Positions 22,690-34,139 are shown, counted from the stretch's first letter. The stretch is 64,000 nucleotides of DNA from Micromussa lordhowensis (GCA_964020085.1 OZ026604.1:9942332-10006331); one strand, 5' to 3'. The notes: generated by a model not told the origin, from the sequence alone. Numbers and translations: made by a program.

Positions 22690-23660
22690 AATATATTTTT
22701 TTTTATTTCATAACTGAGAAATAATTTTACTGTGATTGGCTGAGGGCAGGGTAATTTATCATTAATTTCTAATTTGCGCTGCAGTGCAAATTAACGCTTG
22801 TGCGTTGGCAAGTTTCTCGTACGAAAGCTCGAGCAATTAAGAATTTACACTACTCGTGATATTTTAAGTACTATTTCAAAAACGAGTGTGAGTGATTGAC
22901 CGGGGTTCCCAAACACGAGGAAACTGACGAAAGGGCTTCTCAATCGGCGCCTAATTGCAAACAAAAGAAATCAAAAGAACAAAAGAAGGCAATAAAATAA
23001 GCCTGTGATTTTTGCTTTCTTTTGTTTAATCAGCGCACAGTTTGTGATGATAATGTCCGTGTTTTTCACAACTGAAGTTTGTTTATTTCAAATAGCCACA
23101 ATTTGAATTCAGTGGTGTCCAGCTAGTTCCGAAACATGGATGGGTGAGCTGAGGATGAATTTTGCCGGTTTCGACCGCCCAAAAGTGTGCAAGAAGAAGA
23201 TTCATTGCTTGTACAGTCCGAGCCTAAAAGTAAAACTAGTGGGCCGTTGAGGTTTTCAGAACTTGGCAAGCAGCGTGCGAGCCAAAATTCTGTATACTTG
23301 ACCCGGGAAGCATTTTCAAAGAATATGATCTGCATCGTGTGCAAAGTCTCGAAGATAGAAGAAGAAGTTGCTAATAAGAACGGTATAGTTGTGTATTGCT
23401 TTTCCTAATTGCTTTCCAAACTCACGCAAAATAAGTGGTAGCTTTATCTTCCAATTTTGTAAATAACTGGATCGTAGCACACTCGAATCCGGGCCATCAG
23501 ATTAATTACCGAGTTCTTACACCTTGACTTACACCTTGCTTCCCGTTGAGGAGGCAATTTAAAGTTGAAGATCATATGTACATCAACTAGCTTCTTATCC
23601 ATTTTTATTATCCAACTGTACGTAGAGTACAAATAACGCCCAAAACCAGTACAAATATCA
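22690..23660. other. Mostly unassigned; one exon-like stretch at 23187-23392
   Basis: 23187-23392 (plus) encodes an unbroken MQEEDSLLVQSEPKSKTSG and later SKNMICIVCKVSKIEEEV, ending near a possible GGTATAG donor. A single CxxC pair is visible and I recognise no family. The rest shows nothing. Confidence 0.3.
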
Positions 23661-23749
23661 CGGGGTATTTGTACTCCAGAGGACCAGTTAGACATACAGG
23701 TTTTCTCGCAACGCGCAAGCGACGAAATTGGATTGAGGTTACGAAAAAA

Positions 23750-23990
23750 ATGGCGGACAATTTAAATAATGTTTTTGACGACGAAGAGTCGGAATGGCTG
23801 GCGAATATTGATCCAAGTTTATTAGATAAATCGAACGAAGGAAAGCAGTTAGACGACAGTGAAATTTAATTATTTATTGAAGAAAATAGAAACAGCAACA
23901 CAACAAAGAAGACGAAAACTGGAATTTTGACCTTAATGTTTTGACTCGCCAATTGCCTTCCGCTTCGCATACTTCTGTCACGCATTCCCC
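23750..23990 (+). pseudogene. Crypton-like (DUF3504/KCTD1-type) N-terminal remnant
   Basis: From ATG 23750 the product begins MADNLNNVFDDEESEWL. After GKQLDDSEI comes an in-frame stop, then LFIEENRNSNTTKKTKT, and after a frameshift LNVLTRQLPSA. The [D/E]EI-x2-FIEEN-x-NSNT-x-KKTK pattern opens the DUF3504 recombinase-like proteins of Crypton origin that are abundant in cnidarians. Only the start is left; the tyrosine recombinase domain is absent. Assignment rests on a short pattern. Confidence 0.4.
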
Positions 23991-24042
23991 ATAAATAAAT
24001 ATCCGCGAAATTCGCCCGCACGGACATAACAATAAATCTCGT

Positions 24043-24112
24043 ATAAGACGTTTTGTTATGTAGTATCGCTGAGTATTTTTACTCGTTGTTTGAATTTTGA
24101 CTGGCCCTACGC

Positions 24113-24144
<32 letters not shown>

Positions 24145-24179
24145 GTTCAGCGATACTACACAACAAAACATCTAATAAG
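24043..24179. mobile_element. ~137-bp hairpin MITE
   Basis: The arms TATAAGACGTTTTGTTATGT and its imperfect complement ending ACAACAAAACATCTAATA pair through GTAGTATCGCTGA and the following T-rich block. It lies in the intron just downstream of the membrane-protein exon at 24209-25774. Confidence 0.75.
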
Positions 24180-24208
24180 ATATATGCATTTTAACAATAG
24201 ATTCTTAC

Positions 24209-25774
24209 CGACAACTAGGCCTATCACCAAAGAATTTGCAGCGAACACCAGTATCTTGAATAAGAGTGCCTCAGTATCAGCACTAACCGGCCCTGTCGTT
24301 ATATTTTCGGAGGGAATCCTGCTCACCGCTCCAATAACCAGGTTGAAAACTGTCACGGCAAGGGAAGTCGTCGTTAATCTGTTCTCCATCACGTCTTGTA
24401 AGGGCTTGACCCAAGCGAAAAGGATCCCATACATCCCAGTGATGACCAATGCCAAACCGATGTAGGACCTGCTCTCTTGTCCCACAAAAATAAAACCGCA
24501 CGTCAGGATCACTTTACGAGTCGTTTCAACCAGTTCCCAATACCACGAACTGGTTTTGTAATTTACAAAAAGGAAACGCATTCCAGAGATCATTTCTTGA
24601 TTGGAGGCGAGTCGCTGTGATCTCTCTGCGTCTTCTTTGGTTAATGCTGCTCTTCGTTGTTTCCAGATGGCGATGAATGCGGCAAAAGGAAGGACAAACA
24701 TGTAGGCAGTAGAAATGTATGCCACGATAAGGTAATGATTGTACTTTTGGCCTTGGCATGACACACTGTAATCTGCTTTCAGGTAATTGGAACACAGCTC
24801 TTCCTTGTCATCTCGGCAAAGTTTCCTGCAGGCCGGTGGCAGAACACTGACTGTCTTTGAACACGTGCTGAGGTACGTTACGTACAGGAAGAAAAACAAA
24901 TTCCTGTACACCAGCTCTTTTGATTGCAATACTCTTCTTGACTTTTCTTCATCCTCCAGGTTGTGATTTCTGAGGATGATAAGCCTATGCACCCCGTAAG
25001 CAATGCCTGAAAGGCAAATGACACCGGCATTCACTGCCATTATTGCAAAGAGGCTTCCAAAGGCATCGAAGCGCACTTCGGGAAAAAGGCACTGCACAGG
25101 TGCTATTTGCAGGACATTCAACTGAAGAAATTGCGAATGCTTCGCGATGCTTTCAAGAGAACCGGGCCATTTTATGTACGAGAACGCATCCAGCAAACCA
25201 TGCGTGATCTGATAAAAGCCAATAACGATCTTGAACTTTGAAAGTAACATATCCACGAGGCGGCCTTCTTCTTTCTTCTTAATTTTTCTTCGGCTCCTCC
25301 ACACCAAAACAGCGATGATAATTAATACAATGACCAGGGTTATGGATAACTGACCAGCGATCCATTTCTTTGATGGGCATCGTTTGCAAATTTTCAACTG
25401 TTTAAAGTGTCCTGAACTGCAAACACTGCAAAGTGGACCTTCGTACCCATTCGCACATGGTGAATCTAACCCTCCTTTACATGGCTCTTCAAATGGGCAC
25501 CTATAAGGCGTTGGTATTGCATACGGGTATCGTACATGGAAAGCATCTATGGTCGGTGAAGATGCCAGGAGATTTTTAATGAAAACTTGGTACCTATTTT
25601 TGTGTGTCTCATTTCGCCATTCCCACCAATGACCAGATTTCAATGTAGCATAATCATCTTGGCACTTCAGTCCCCCTTGACCACACTTGGAACATTCTTT
25701 GAACATGTGGGTTCGATATTGGCCTTCTAAGCATTTACAAGCACGGTGTCCAGCAAAGAAGTCCGTTTCTGTAC
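24209..25774 (-). CDS. Multipass membrane protein with Cys-rich extracellular region, single large exon
   Basis: This is the best host-gene candidate. The exon opens after a CCAACAG acceptor (AG at 25775-25776) with TETDFFAGHRACKCLEGQY and closes at a GTAAGA donor (24208). About 520 codons are open. The N-terminal third is cysteine-rich (ECSKCGQGGLKC, CPFEEPCKGG, GYEGPLCSVCSSGHFK, CKRCPSKKW), like the repeats before the membrane part in large adhesion or sensory-type receptors. About eight or nine hydrophobic segments follow, for example SITLVIVLIIIAVLVW, LFAIMAVNAGVICLSGIAYG, IVAYISTAYMFVLPFAAFIA, YIGLALVITGMYGILFAWV and FNLVIGAVS. The protein therefore sits in a membrane with a Cys-rich ectodomain. 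Exact function and family are unknown to me. Upstream exons were not found in the window. Confidence 0.75.
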
Positions 25775-25830
25775 CTGTTGGAGATTTAGAAACACCATAT
25801 CATTTCTTATTCACACCATGTTTAACATTT

Positions 25831-25886
25831 AAGAAATAGAAAACATGTGCCGTGTTTCTATCGAGTTATAGAAACACGAGTGAAAG

Positions 25887-25917
<31 letters not shown>

Positions 25918-26020
25918 GAGCCGTAGGCGAGTGTTTCCACAGCTTTTTCGAGTTCTCTCAAACTTTCACTCGTGTTTCTATAACTCGATAGGAACAGGGA
26001 GAACATGTTTTCTATTTCTT
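25831..26020. mobile_element. 190-bp palindromic MITE
   Basis: The arms run AAGAAATAGAAAACATGT inward through TATCGAGTTATAGAAACACG to a short centre and back. Pairing is nearly perfect over about 85 bases per arm. It lies in the intron upstream of the membrane-protein exon. Confidence 0.85.
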
Positions 26021-26530
26021 TTAGAAAATACCGCGGCGAAGAAAAAGAAAAACAACTTGTTTACTTCGATCATTACGTCAACAGCTCGTGCTAGTTCTGT
26101 GTTTCTATGCGATGCGGACCAAGTTTGGTGACCTTTTACGATAAATCAAAGTGGCTGTGAGTTACCCAGCTTGGAGAATGGATTGTTTGTAAACAGTGGC
26201 AATTTTGATGCCACTGACGTGAGGTTTTAATCCACTGGCATTGTAAGAAATAGTGCAAAAGGCAACGGTAAAAGAATACACGAAAGGATGTAACACCGTT
26301 TAAAACATTAATGAAGTTATCGGTTATATCCTCTTAAGAAACTGAGACGATTATAAAGAAAGTACCGTCTCTTGTCCGGTCACCAAAGCAAGTAATAATT
26401 TTCAATTGAATTCCTATTTTCTTCGTTCTTTATTTTCCAAGCCAGTATCACTGACTTTTTTTCTTTCCTTGTGTGACATATCCTAGAAATTTTTAAAAAA
26501 TGTCAAACGTAGTCACTATATCCGCTCAAC
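26021..26530. other. Unassigned, probably intronic
   Basis: No gene or repeat recognised between the palindromic MITE and the 5S-like piece. Confidence 0.4.
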
Positions 26531-26600
26531 AAAGTTAAGCCCTGTTCGGCGGGGTTCTTACTTGGCTGGGTGACCAAAGATGAATACCCCGTGTTCTAAT
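26531..26600 (+). ncRNA. 5S rRNA-derived fragment
   Basis: The stretch contains AAGTTAAGC, a GTTCGGC-GGGTT block, TACTTGGCTGGGTGACC and GAATACCCCGTGTT in the order and spacing of the internal control region and 3' half of 5S rRNA. The 5' half is not recognisable, and a T/C-rich tract follows. It is more likely a 5S pseudogene or the head of a 5S-derived SINE than a working rRNA gene. Confidence 0.6.
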
Positions 26601-26725
26601 AATTCCTTTTTTCCTTTTCTTTTGTTTTTTTTTCCTTCCTTGCCAAGGCGATATCTAAGACTACAGAACTCCCAGCCTTGTATAATGTCTTTTCTTTTAT
26701 TTATCAACTATTCAATAAATAAAGA

Positions 26726-26872
26726 AGCCGTGTATTACACTATGATAAAACACGACGGGCATTTGAGAACACAAGAGAAATGTAGAAAACACGAGCCGCA
26801 AGGGAGTGTTTTCTACATTTCTCGAGTGTTTTCAAATGTCCGGCGTGTTTTATCACAGTGTAATACACGGCT
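26726..26872. mobile_element. 147-bp palindromic MITE
   Basis: The arms AGCCGTGTATTACACT and AGTGTAATACACGGCT enclose a further pairing of AAAACACG, CATTTGA and AATGTAGAAAACAC with their complements around a CCGCAAGGGA centre. It resembles the 25831-26020 MITE in layout but not in sequence. Confidence 0.85.
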
Positions 26873-26879
26873 AAGGCTT

Positions 26880-27789
26880 TTTCATTTGCTTTATGATATA
26901 GATTTTACACGCCGCGAGTAGAAACAACAAGGCACACAGGTCGACAGGCTGACGCAATTTAATCATCGCAAGCTACTTGGAAGTCGTGAACATTGTTATA
27001 TCACATTGCGTAACAGCGTTTGTGTGGGAATGTAACGATCGATCGATGTAAATAGTTCGAAAAATAGAAGAGAAATTGAATAAAAACGACTTACTTCGGC
27101 TCTTCTGTGTGTTACTTTTGTCTCCCTGTCGTTTTAGGGCAGTTTCAATGCGATTTCAGAGAGTTTCATTTTCATCGTTTTCCTCTCTATATACATTCCT
27201 CAAGGTAGGCAACTCGAGCGTCGAGGCCCAACAGATCGACTGAAAGAAAACAGCCGTAAATTCGTTCCAAGAGCTGCCATCGCCTGAAGATTCCAACTAG
27301 AGCACGTCCGATAGTTGCTCTAATCATTGCTTCCCTTCGATATTCCTCCCCGGTGGGTGACCCTGGTGAACAATATCCCTTCACCCGGGTGTGGCGGTAA
27401 TTTGAACCAAAAGGCCGGGTCGCTTAGCCATTTTTTAACGGTCGGTGCATGAAACATGGGGCGTGTTTAAAACACGAAACGGCGAAATGACGAAAACTGC
27501 GCTTCGGTTAGCCCAGGGCGCAGAAAAGAATGGGCGGTGAAACGCTAGCTCGGCTACAAAAGTAACTTAGTCTCTTTCCCCTGCGTAAATTTCATTGTGA
27601 CCTTTTCTAGGCCAAAGTAGTCGCACGTAGTCAGAGTTTCAAAACACGTACCCACGGGTGGTAACCTCCTCGCCAGTCAGAGTTTCAAAACCCATGAGCT
27701 GAACGAAATCGAGACGAATACAGTAATTGTTCATTAAGTACAATCTATCACAAAGAGTGTTAAAGTTTTTGAACTACCTACTATTTTAG
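26880..27789. other. Unassigned, with a short tandem duplication
   Basis: The phrase AGTCAGAGTTTCAAAAC occurs twice, at about 27629 and 27676. A minus-strand stretch at 27410-27090 is open in parts and ends at a possible GTAAGT donor (about 27092), but I recognise no domain. 27789 is an acceptor (TATTTTAG) for the P-like gene. Confidence 0.4.
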
Positions 27790-29243
27790 GTGCCAACGGG
27801 CTATGGAAATGTGTCTTCGGCTACAGTTAAGAAAAGATTTGCCCAATCAGATGAAAAGCCAAGCAGATCAAGAAAAAAGCTGTTTGATTTTCCCAGTATG
27901 GATGTCCCGTTGACAACTTCGCCACCTGTGTCCCATATTCCTTGCACTCCCTCCTGTGCTACACCCAACGAAACCAGCTCAGTTTACGTGGATGATACAA
28001 GAGAACATGAAACAGTGAGCTTTGAGAGGAAGCCCTTGTCAAATATCAGTAACGGTCAGAAACTAGATAGCTCTAGGGTACCTCTGCTCGTTGAAAACGA
28101 CACACCCCTCACAACTGATGAGCTACTGTTATATGCTCTTATGATAACTTCATTTCCTACGGAGACATTTTCCAAGAAACATTCGGTAGAAAAATATGAA
28201 AGGATTGTCGAAGGAGTCCACCGAGTTAATGGCGTACATTATAGTAGTCAAAGCGTTAGGAACTATTTTTATCGAGTTCGCAGAAATGAAGTTAAAGGTG
28301 TTGGAAAAAAGTAAAGGTGTCTGTAGATGGAAGAATGCGTTTGCAAGAAAAGAAAGAATGCGTTTGCAAGCTTGTGCAATTAAAAGCAAGGGCTCTTGGA
28401 TCACTACTTATGGGAGAAGTTTTACAAGAAATTGCTAAAGTGTCGTTGATTGAAAACTTAAATTCCTGTTGTGCTGAGACTGTATCTCATAAATCAAAGG
28501 AAGAAAAGCCGGATGAAAAAGAGGTTCTCACCCAGCAATTGCAAATTAACGAGGCTCGCAGCATTTTTATAAATGACCTACTGCACTAGATGGAGAGTGG
28601 AGCTTTTACGAACAGAAAACTGTTCACTTCTATTTTTTTGGAATTTACTCAGGTATGCTGAAAGAGAGGTTAAGTTGTATGCTGATGGGAGATTTTATAC
28701 GTGGAAGGAATTGAAAGAGATATTGAAGTTAAGGGGGCAGTTTTCCCAAAACCAGTTAAAACATATGGAGATGTCGTTTACCTGCTGAATCTAGTTGGAA
28801 ATTTGAAAGTGTGCCATGGGTGTGATTATGAAAAGTACGAGTCATTTTTGCCTGCTGACTGTGACTGTGGCAAACCTGTCTTCATGACCAAAGACAATAA
28901 ACCAGCACGATTTGTTGAGAGGCTGTTAAGTGAAGCCAACAAGAAAATTATTCGGTCTACAAAATGTCTTATTTTCATCAGAAATGACGAGGATTTGGAA
29001 ACATCAAACTGCTGTGTTGTATGCCAAAGTGCTAATCACCATCTCAGAACTTTAAAATCCAGAAAAAGTAATCCAAACAACGACTCATCTAAAACAAAAT
29101 TTGAATATATGTCAAAGGATGAGCTTGTCAATCCGGCGAGAAAATCAGCAAAGGAATTGAAATACCTAAGACAAAAGGCTGAGAGACTGGAAGAACACAG
29201 GAAGAAAATACTTCCGTTGGCCCTAAATCAGACAGTGATTTAA
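27790..29243 (+). pseudogene. P-like transposase, N-terminal region
   Basis: After a TATTTTAG acceptor the frame runs MPTGYGNVSSATVKKRF, a linker, then VEKYERIVEGVHRV. Frameshifts near 28310 and 28600 break it. The last segment has CHGCDYEKYESFLPADCDCG, a cysteine cluster CCVVCQSANHHLRTLKSRKS, and a coiled-coil-like KELKYLRQKAERLEEHRKK. These fit the region before the catalytic core in large P-element-like proteins. A THAP domain, usual at the P-transposase N-terminus, is not visible and would lie in a lost upstream exon. Confidence 0.65.
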
Positions 29244-29245
29244 AA

Positions 29246-30703
29246 TACATATTCATTAAACTGCATGAAGGTGTGGACAAAAGAAAACAAAAGTTAAAAA
29301 ATCCCGTATGTCAATGGAACAAATGTGACAAAAAGTTTCAACATGTCGATGAGCTTTATTGCCACTGTAAAGAGCACATTGATAAACTGGACACAGCTGG
29401 TATTGCACCAATCAACAGACTATATTCATGCAAATGGACAGGGTGCACTAAAACATACAACAAGTTAAAGCTGTTGCAAAATCATTTGAGAGATCACACT
29501 GGAAATGCTAGTGATGAGTTCTTAGAAATATTGCTAAAGGACCAAGCTAAAGCACTCAACACCCCTGCAAAGCAAATGCGATGGCACCCACTAGTAATCC
29601 AATGGTGTCTTAAAATGTACTGCAAATCACACAGCATTTACAATGATATGCGGTTATCAGGAGGCTTAAAATGCCCCCAAATGTGGATGGCATTCAAGTA
29701 CTGTTTAATCAATGAAAAACAGATTTGACAAAATGAAGGCTCCAAAACATGCAAAGCTCGGTGGACTTTTCTTTGATGAGGTGAAAATTAAACAAGGGTT
29801 GGTGTTTGATAGAAGCACCTGGGAACTTGTTGGTTTCACAGATATAGTAAAGGATAACAATTTTGAAAGTGGCACTTCTGTTAAAAGTGAAATAGCTACC
29901 CATGTACTACAGTTTTTCTTTCGAAGTATATTCTTTAAATTTGACTTTCCATGTGCCTATTTTCTAACCAAAGGGGCTACTTCCCTTCAAATCAACAGAG
30001 TGTTTTGGCTTGGTGTGAGCATGCTTCATAGCTATGGCTTTCAAGTAATACTATCATGCTGTGATGTGGCATCACCAAACAGAACTTTCATAACAATGAA
30101 CAGCATAAATGAGTCACACAGCAAAGGATTAAACCCATTTAGTGGACAGCCTATCTTTTTTCTCAGATCCTCCTCATTTAATGAAAAAACTGAGGTACAA
30201 TTTGTACAACAGTGGTTTTAAAGATAAACACAGTAGATACACAAGAAATTGGAAAAAGAATGGAAAATACCTTATTTGGGACCACATTTATGCTGTCTTT
30301 AACAGAGAAAAGCAACGTAGTCTTTTTGCAACTGATCTGAGACATTCTCACATTCACCTAGACAGCCCCAGTAAAATGAGAGTGAAACTTGCCGTTGAAA
30401 CACTGTCTTCAAAGGTAGCTACACAAATTTGAAAATGATGCAACTTCATCCACTAAAGAATTCATTCTTACTTGTGAAAAATTCTGGAAGGTATTTGATG
30501 ACTCAAAACCAATCAGAAATGAAAATGATGCAAGAATTCAAGTACTCGATGAGGTCCTTGAGTACTTTCAAGAGTGGAAGGAATCTTTGCCTCGCCTATA
30601 TCATACTAACTCTGAGCAAGGGCTTCATAGCCTGGGAGACTATGTTTGACCTCTATGTAATATACTGTAAGTGCATGACAAAGAGTATTTTATCAGGTTG
30701 TTA
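29246..30703 (+). pseudogene. P-like transposase core with two C2H2 zinc fingers
   Basis: Two C2H2 fingers of the C-x4-C-x12-H-x3-H type come first: CQWNKCDKKF...HCKEH at about 29308 and CKWTGCTKTY...HLRDHTG at about 29430. The P-type transposase core follows: MRWHPLVIQWCLKMYCKS, GGLFFDEVKIKQGLVFDRST, VILSCCDVASPNRTF, DPPHLMKKLRYNLYNSGF and KNGKYLIWDHIYAVF, then SSTKEFILTCEKFWKVFDD. The aspartates in FFDE and CCDV fit the catalytic positions of the THAP9/P family. Frameshifts near 29715, 30165 and 30430 show decay. Zinc fingers embedded before a P-type core are notable. Confidence 0.8.
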
Positions 30704-31722
30704 AAACTCATTCCTGTCCGACCCGGTAAATTTCAGACACTGAAGTCTTATGACTTAAATCGTGACAGAAAATTTGCGTTACATCCGCTTTTCACCAAAT
30801 TTGGACAGTGAAATGACGACATAATTCTCCAATCACAGGCCAATTTTCAGCTCTTTTCGACCTATCCCCCCCTCGGGAGAAGTTTGTCAATCTGACTAAT
30901 TAGTATGCATGTGGCCGTAATGGCTGACATCGCGAAGAAATGTTTAATTTTGCCAAGAATTGGGCCAAATCTTTCGGAAATGGAACTCAGGACATTTGTA
31001 AGGCTAATGTAAGTAATTTTGGAACCATTCGCTGGCTGGTAAGGTTGAAATTATCCAGAAACAAGAGTTTGTTTGCGATACGTGCAGCGGCCCACGTTGA
31101 ATAAATTATCGGCTTGTTTTCGCATTCTCATGCTTGTCTGCTTTGTTTTTCGTTTCGCTCTCTTATGTAGCACTCAGAAGTAGTTTTTTCGTCTAAATTA
31201 CTTTAGAAAAGTTCGAAAAAGATTTTTCCATTCAAGTTTCAGCTGTTAAACGATATTTGTGGATTTTGTGGACCAAAACGGCTTTCGTGTGTTCGCCCGT
31301 GTTTTTCTGTTGCTACGGGTTACCGCCCTAATCAAGTTAACTCAAACACTTGAGCGAGATACAAAAGATAAATTCTAATTCCGTCTGGTTTTGTTCGATT
31401 TTGCTGAAATTTTAACATGATGAAGCTGGATTTTACTATTGCCGATGTGTGGTATTTGTCAATGCGAAAGTGATATTTTGCTTCGAAGCCAGAGTTCGAA
31501 TGGAGTTTTGCGTAACGCGTGGGTTTCGATGTGACTTTGTAATGCGAGATTTATTTTTATCTCAAAGAAAAAAATAGCTGAGAAAGGTCATATTCTTGAC
31601 CTTTCAAACGAATATAAATTTACACATGTCCCGCAATGACTTTTTAGTGAAAAAACATGATTTTTGACGAACGGTGGCTCTCGAATTTTTTTCCCGGGAA
31701 AAATTGTGACAAGAATGAGTTT
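30704..31722. mobile_element. 1-kb non-autonomous element inside the P-like gene
   Basis: The ends AAACTCATTCCTGTC and GACAAGAATGAGTTT are inverted with one mismatch. P-type coding sequence ends just before it (30662) and the C-terminal part reappears at about 32560. No coding capacity was recognised. A clear target duplication was not found. Confidence 0.65.
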
Positions 31723-32555
31723 GAGGGGCAGATCAGGGAAATTAAAAGTTGGGGCTTATTACCCTAACAAATGAACAGTCTAGGCTATCTTAGATGGTAT
31801 TTCCTGTAGTCTTTGAGGCTCCAAGCAACAGATTTAACTATTTAGCAAACAACAATAGAGGAATGCCACTTATCAAAAATGCAAGACAAAAAGCTCCACC
31901 AGGTCCACCCAACATGATCCTACACCTAATCCCTATTTTCTTGAATTGGAAAACATCAGATGCCTCACAATATAGCAATGCTTCTGAAATTCAAGGTTAT
32001 CTGACTTATCACGTTCATGCACCTGGTTGTAAATAATATGTAAAATGTATGTGCCAAATGAAGTTATTCTTTCCTTTCTTTTACATTACTCCCATATCTG
32101 CTCAAGAATAAAAAGGAAAGAAGGGTAAAATTGTATAGTAGAGTTAAGAGGGCACTACAAAAAAGGTTTTTCAAGACCCAAATTTCAATAGCATTAATCG
32201 CTTAGATTGAGCACCATGCCTTGGAATAATCTCTACTTCCAAACTTCTTGTGATTCCCATCTAGTATAAGCTTTTGTGTGCAAAAAGACAACTCTTTATT
32301 GATGCACTTTTTAGTGTCAAAGCTAGGGCCCCACATAAAAAAAAATCCATATACTTGACTGGGCAGTAAAAGGCATTTCTATTTTTCTTTCCTTGCTGCT
32401 TTATTTGTTTGGATGTTGGGGGGGGGGGGGTAATATTGTCAGGTACAGAGAAATTTGGACTCAAAATGCCCTGACTTTGGAGGACCCAACACCCCTACTA
32501 TTTGGAGTAATACAACTTTGTTTTGAATTTTTCTTTTACAGATGTAAATTTCAGC
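31723..32555. other. Linker between P-like gene parts, decayed
   Basis: A stretch at 31794-32036 is open (FEAPSNRFNYLANNNRG) but not recognised. A G run lies at about 32419-32430. Confidence 0.35.
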
Positions 32556-32559
32556 TACC

Positions 32560-32874
32560 AAGGAATTACTGCATTTTATTGGGACCGAAGAGTTTGTGAA
32601 TGAATATGGAGAGCTTTTCCTAATCCTGAACAAAATCAATCAAGACTTTGTGGAGTCTTTCTTCTCATGTCAAAGACAAATGTGTGGAGGGACTCAGAAC
32701 ATGACTGCATTTGTGTATGGCTATAATGTGAATGGATACACAACATTTCAAGCCACAAAGGCACTAACCAGCAAGCAAACTAATGTTTATGAATATGCAA
32801 GACGCATATGCATATGTTTATGCAAGAGGCCCTGTCTTATTTCGATGGTGAGCAAGAACTTCCACGAAGAATAA
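32560..32874 (+). pseudogene. P-like transposase, C-terminal region
   Basis: The product reads FVNEYGELFLILNKINQDFVESFFSCQRQMCGG, shown here only to locate the segment INQDFVESFFSCQRQ. That segment matches the conserved LNQD-x2-E-x-FF-x-CQRQ near the end of P/THAP9-type transposases, with the glutamate that completes the catalytic set. The region after GYNVNGY degenerates. Confidence 0.75.
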
Positions 32875-32879
32875 ACAAT

Positions 32880-33648
32880 GATGGAACATGTAATATGGTA
32901 GAATGGTTTGTTGAAATATGAAGTATCATTATCTGCACAGTACCAGCAAAAACGTTTTCTCAAAGAAAAGTTATGAAAATACGTTTTACAATATAATTTC
33001 CTTCATTGGACAACTTTAAAATATGTGATTGAAGGGCTTAGAACAAAAGTGCTTTATGTTGAAAATGAACTTTTTGCACACTCTGGAATTATTATTGCAT
33101 CTACATGCACTCTACACTTTGCAAAGAAAATTATGTCTGGGGGTAGCCATGGAGAGGCTCACTACTGGTTAGGTTAGCTTTGTTCATGGGTCCATGGCAA
33201 GCTGTTGACAAAAAATATAATCAAATATGTATCTTAACACATATCACTAAAGACCAATTAAAGAATGCTGCAATTGAATGGAGAATATGCTGTCTTTCTT
33301 TGATTCTAAAAATGTTATTAATTTTATCAGCCACAGCAAAATACAGTGACAAAATGAATCTTTAAAGACCTGTCATTTATTAGAGGGGGGGGGGGAAGCT
33401 GGTGCGAATGGGGGGGAGGGTCATTATATTTTATGTGGCCAAAAAGGGGAGGGTCACCAGAAATTTAAGCATTTTTTGTAAACATTACTGTTCACAGACA
33501 AAACTAAATAAAAAATAAAATATATTTTTAAACAAATAAGTCCTTTGAACAGCAAGATTTTTAAACTGTAATAATGATCAACCAGAACCCTTAGCACATA
33601 ACCCAAATATCTTCCTGTAATGCTTGAGGGAAAGCCAGACTACATACA
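32880..33648. other. Unassigned sequence
   Basis: G-rich runs lie at about 33386-33420. Nothing coding was recognised. Confidence 0.4.
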
Positions 33649-34136
33649 TTAAGAATGCAAAATATTGTGATATAAAGAAAATGGTACATACTTTTCAGGA
33701 TACTTGATATTGACAACTTCCACACTTGAGAAGAATTTTTTTAGAGTGTCAATCTGCTTTGCTTTGCCCTTGCCAGAAAAGCATGGAAGATCCAGACTTT
33801 TGAGAATTCTGACCAATCCTTTGCCCGTAAGAAAATGCAAAGGTGAGCTGGCATCGCCTTCCTTTAAACTTGCAAGAAATTGCTCCACTTTTTCTGGAAT
33901 TTCTGCATTTTTTCTAAGCTCTGTAACAATACCTGGAGTGGCATTTTGAGCTTTAGCAGCATTTTCTCCCCCCTCTGTTCTCGTCTTCCTGGTGGCTGTG
34001 TTTTTAGTTGATTTAGGTAGACTTTTCCGCAAGCTTTGGCTTGACTTCTGAGGCTTTAATTGAAGTTGCTCTCTAATTATCTGTTGCTTAGATTTCAGAA
34101 ACATGGTGACAATACGTTGAAGAAGTACAATGTATC
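33649..34136 (-). CDS. Exon with SAP-like segment, unrecognised gene
   Basis: Minus strand, open for about 160 codons. It is basic and Ser/Lys-rich at first (LQLKPQKSSQSLRKSLPKS, RKTRTEGGENAAKAQ). It then carries a helical segment FLTGKGLVRILKSLDLPCFSGKGKAKQ, in which LDLPCFSGKGKAKQ resembles the turn and second helix of a SAP DNA-binding motif. A GTATGT donor at about 33690 would end the exon after KYPEK. The upstream side is cut off at about 34137, where plus-strand LINE sequence begins. It may be host or a second ORF of a neighbouring element. Confidence 0.4.
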
Positions 34137-34139
34137 GCA

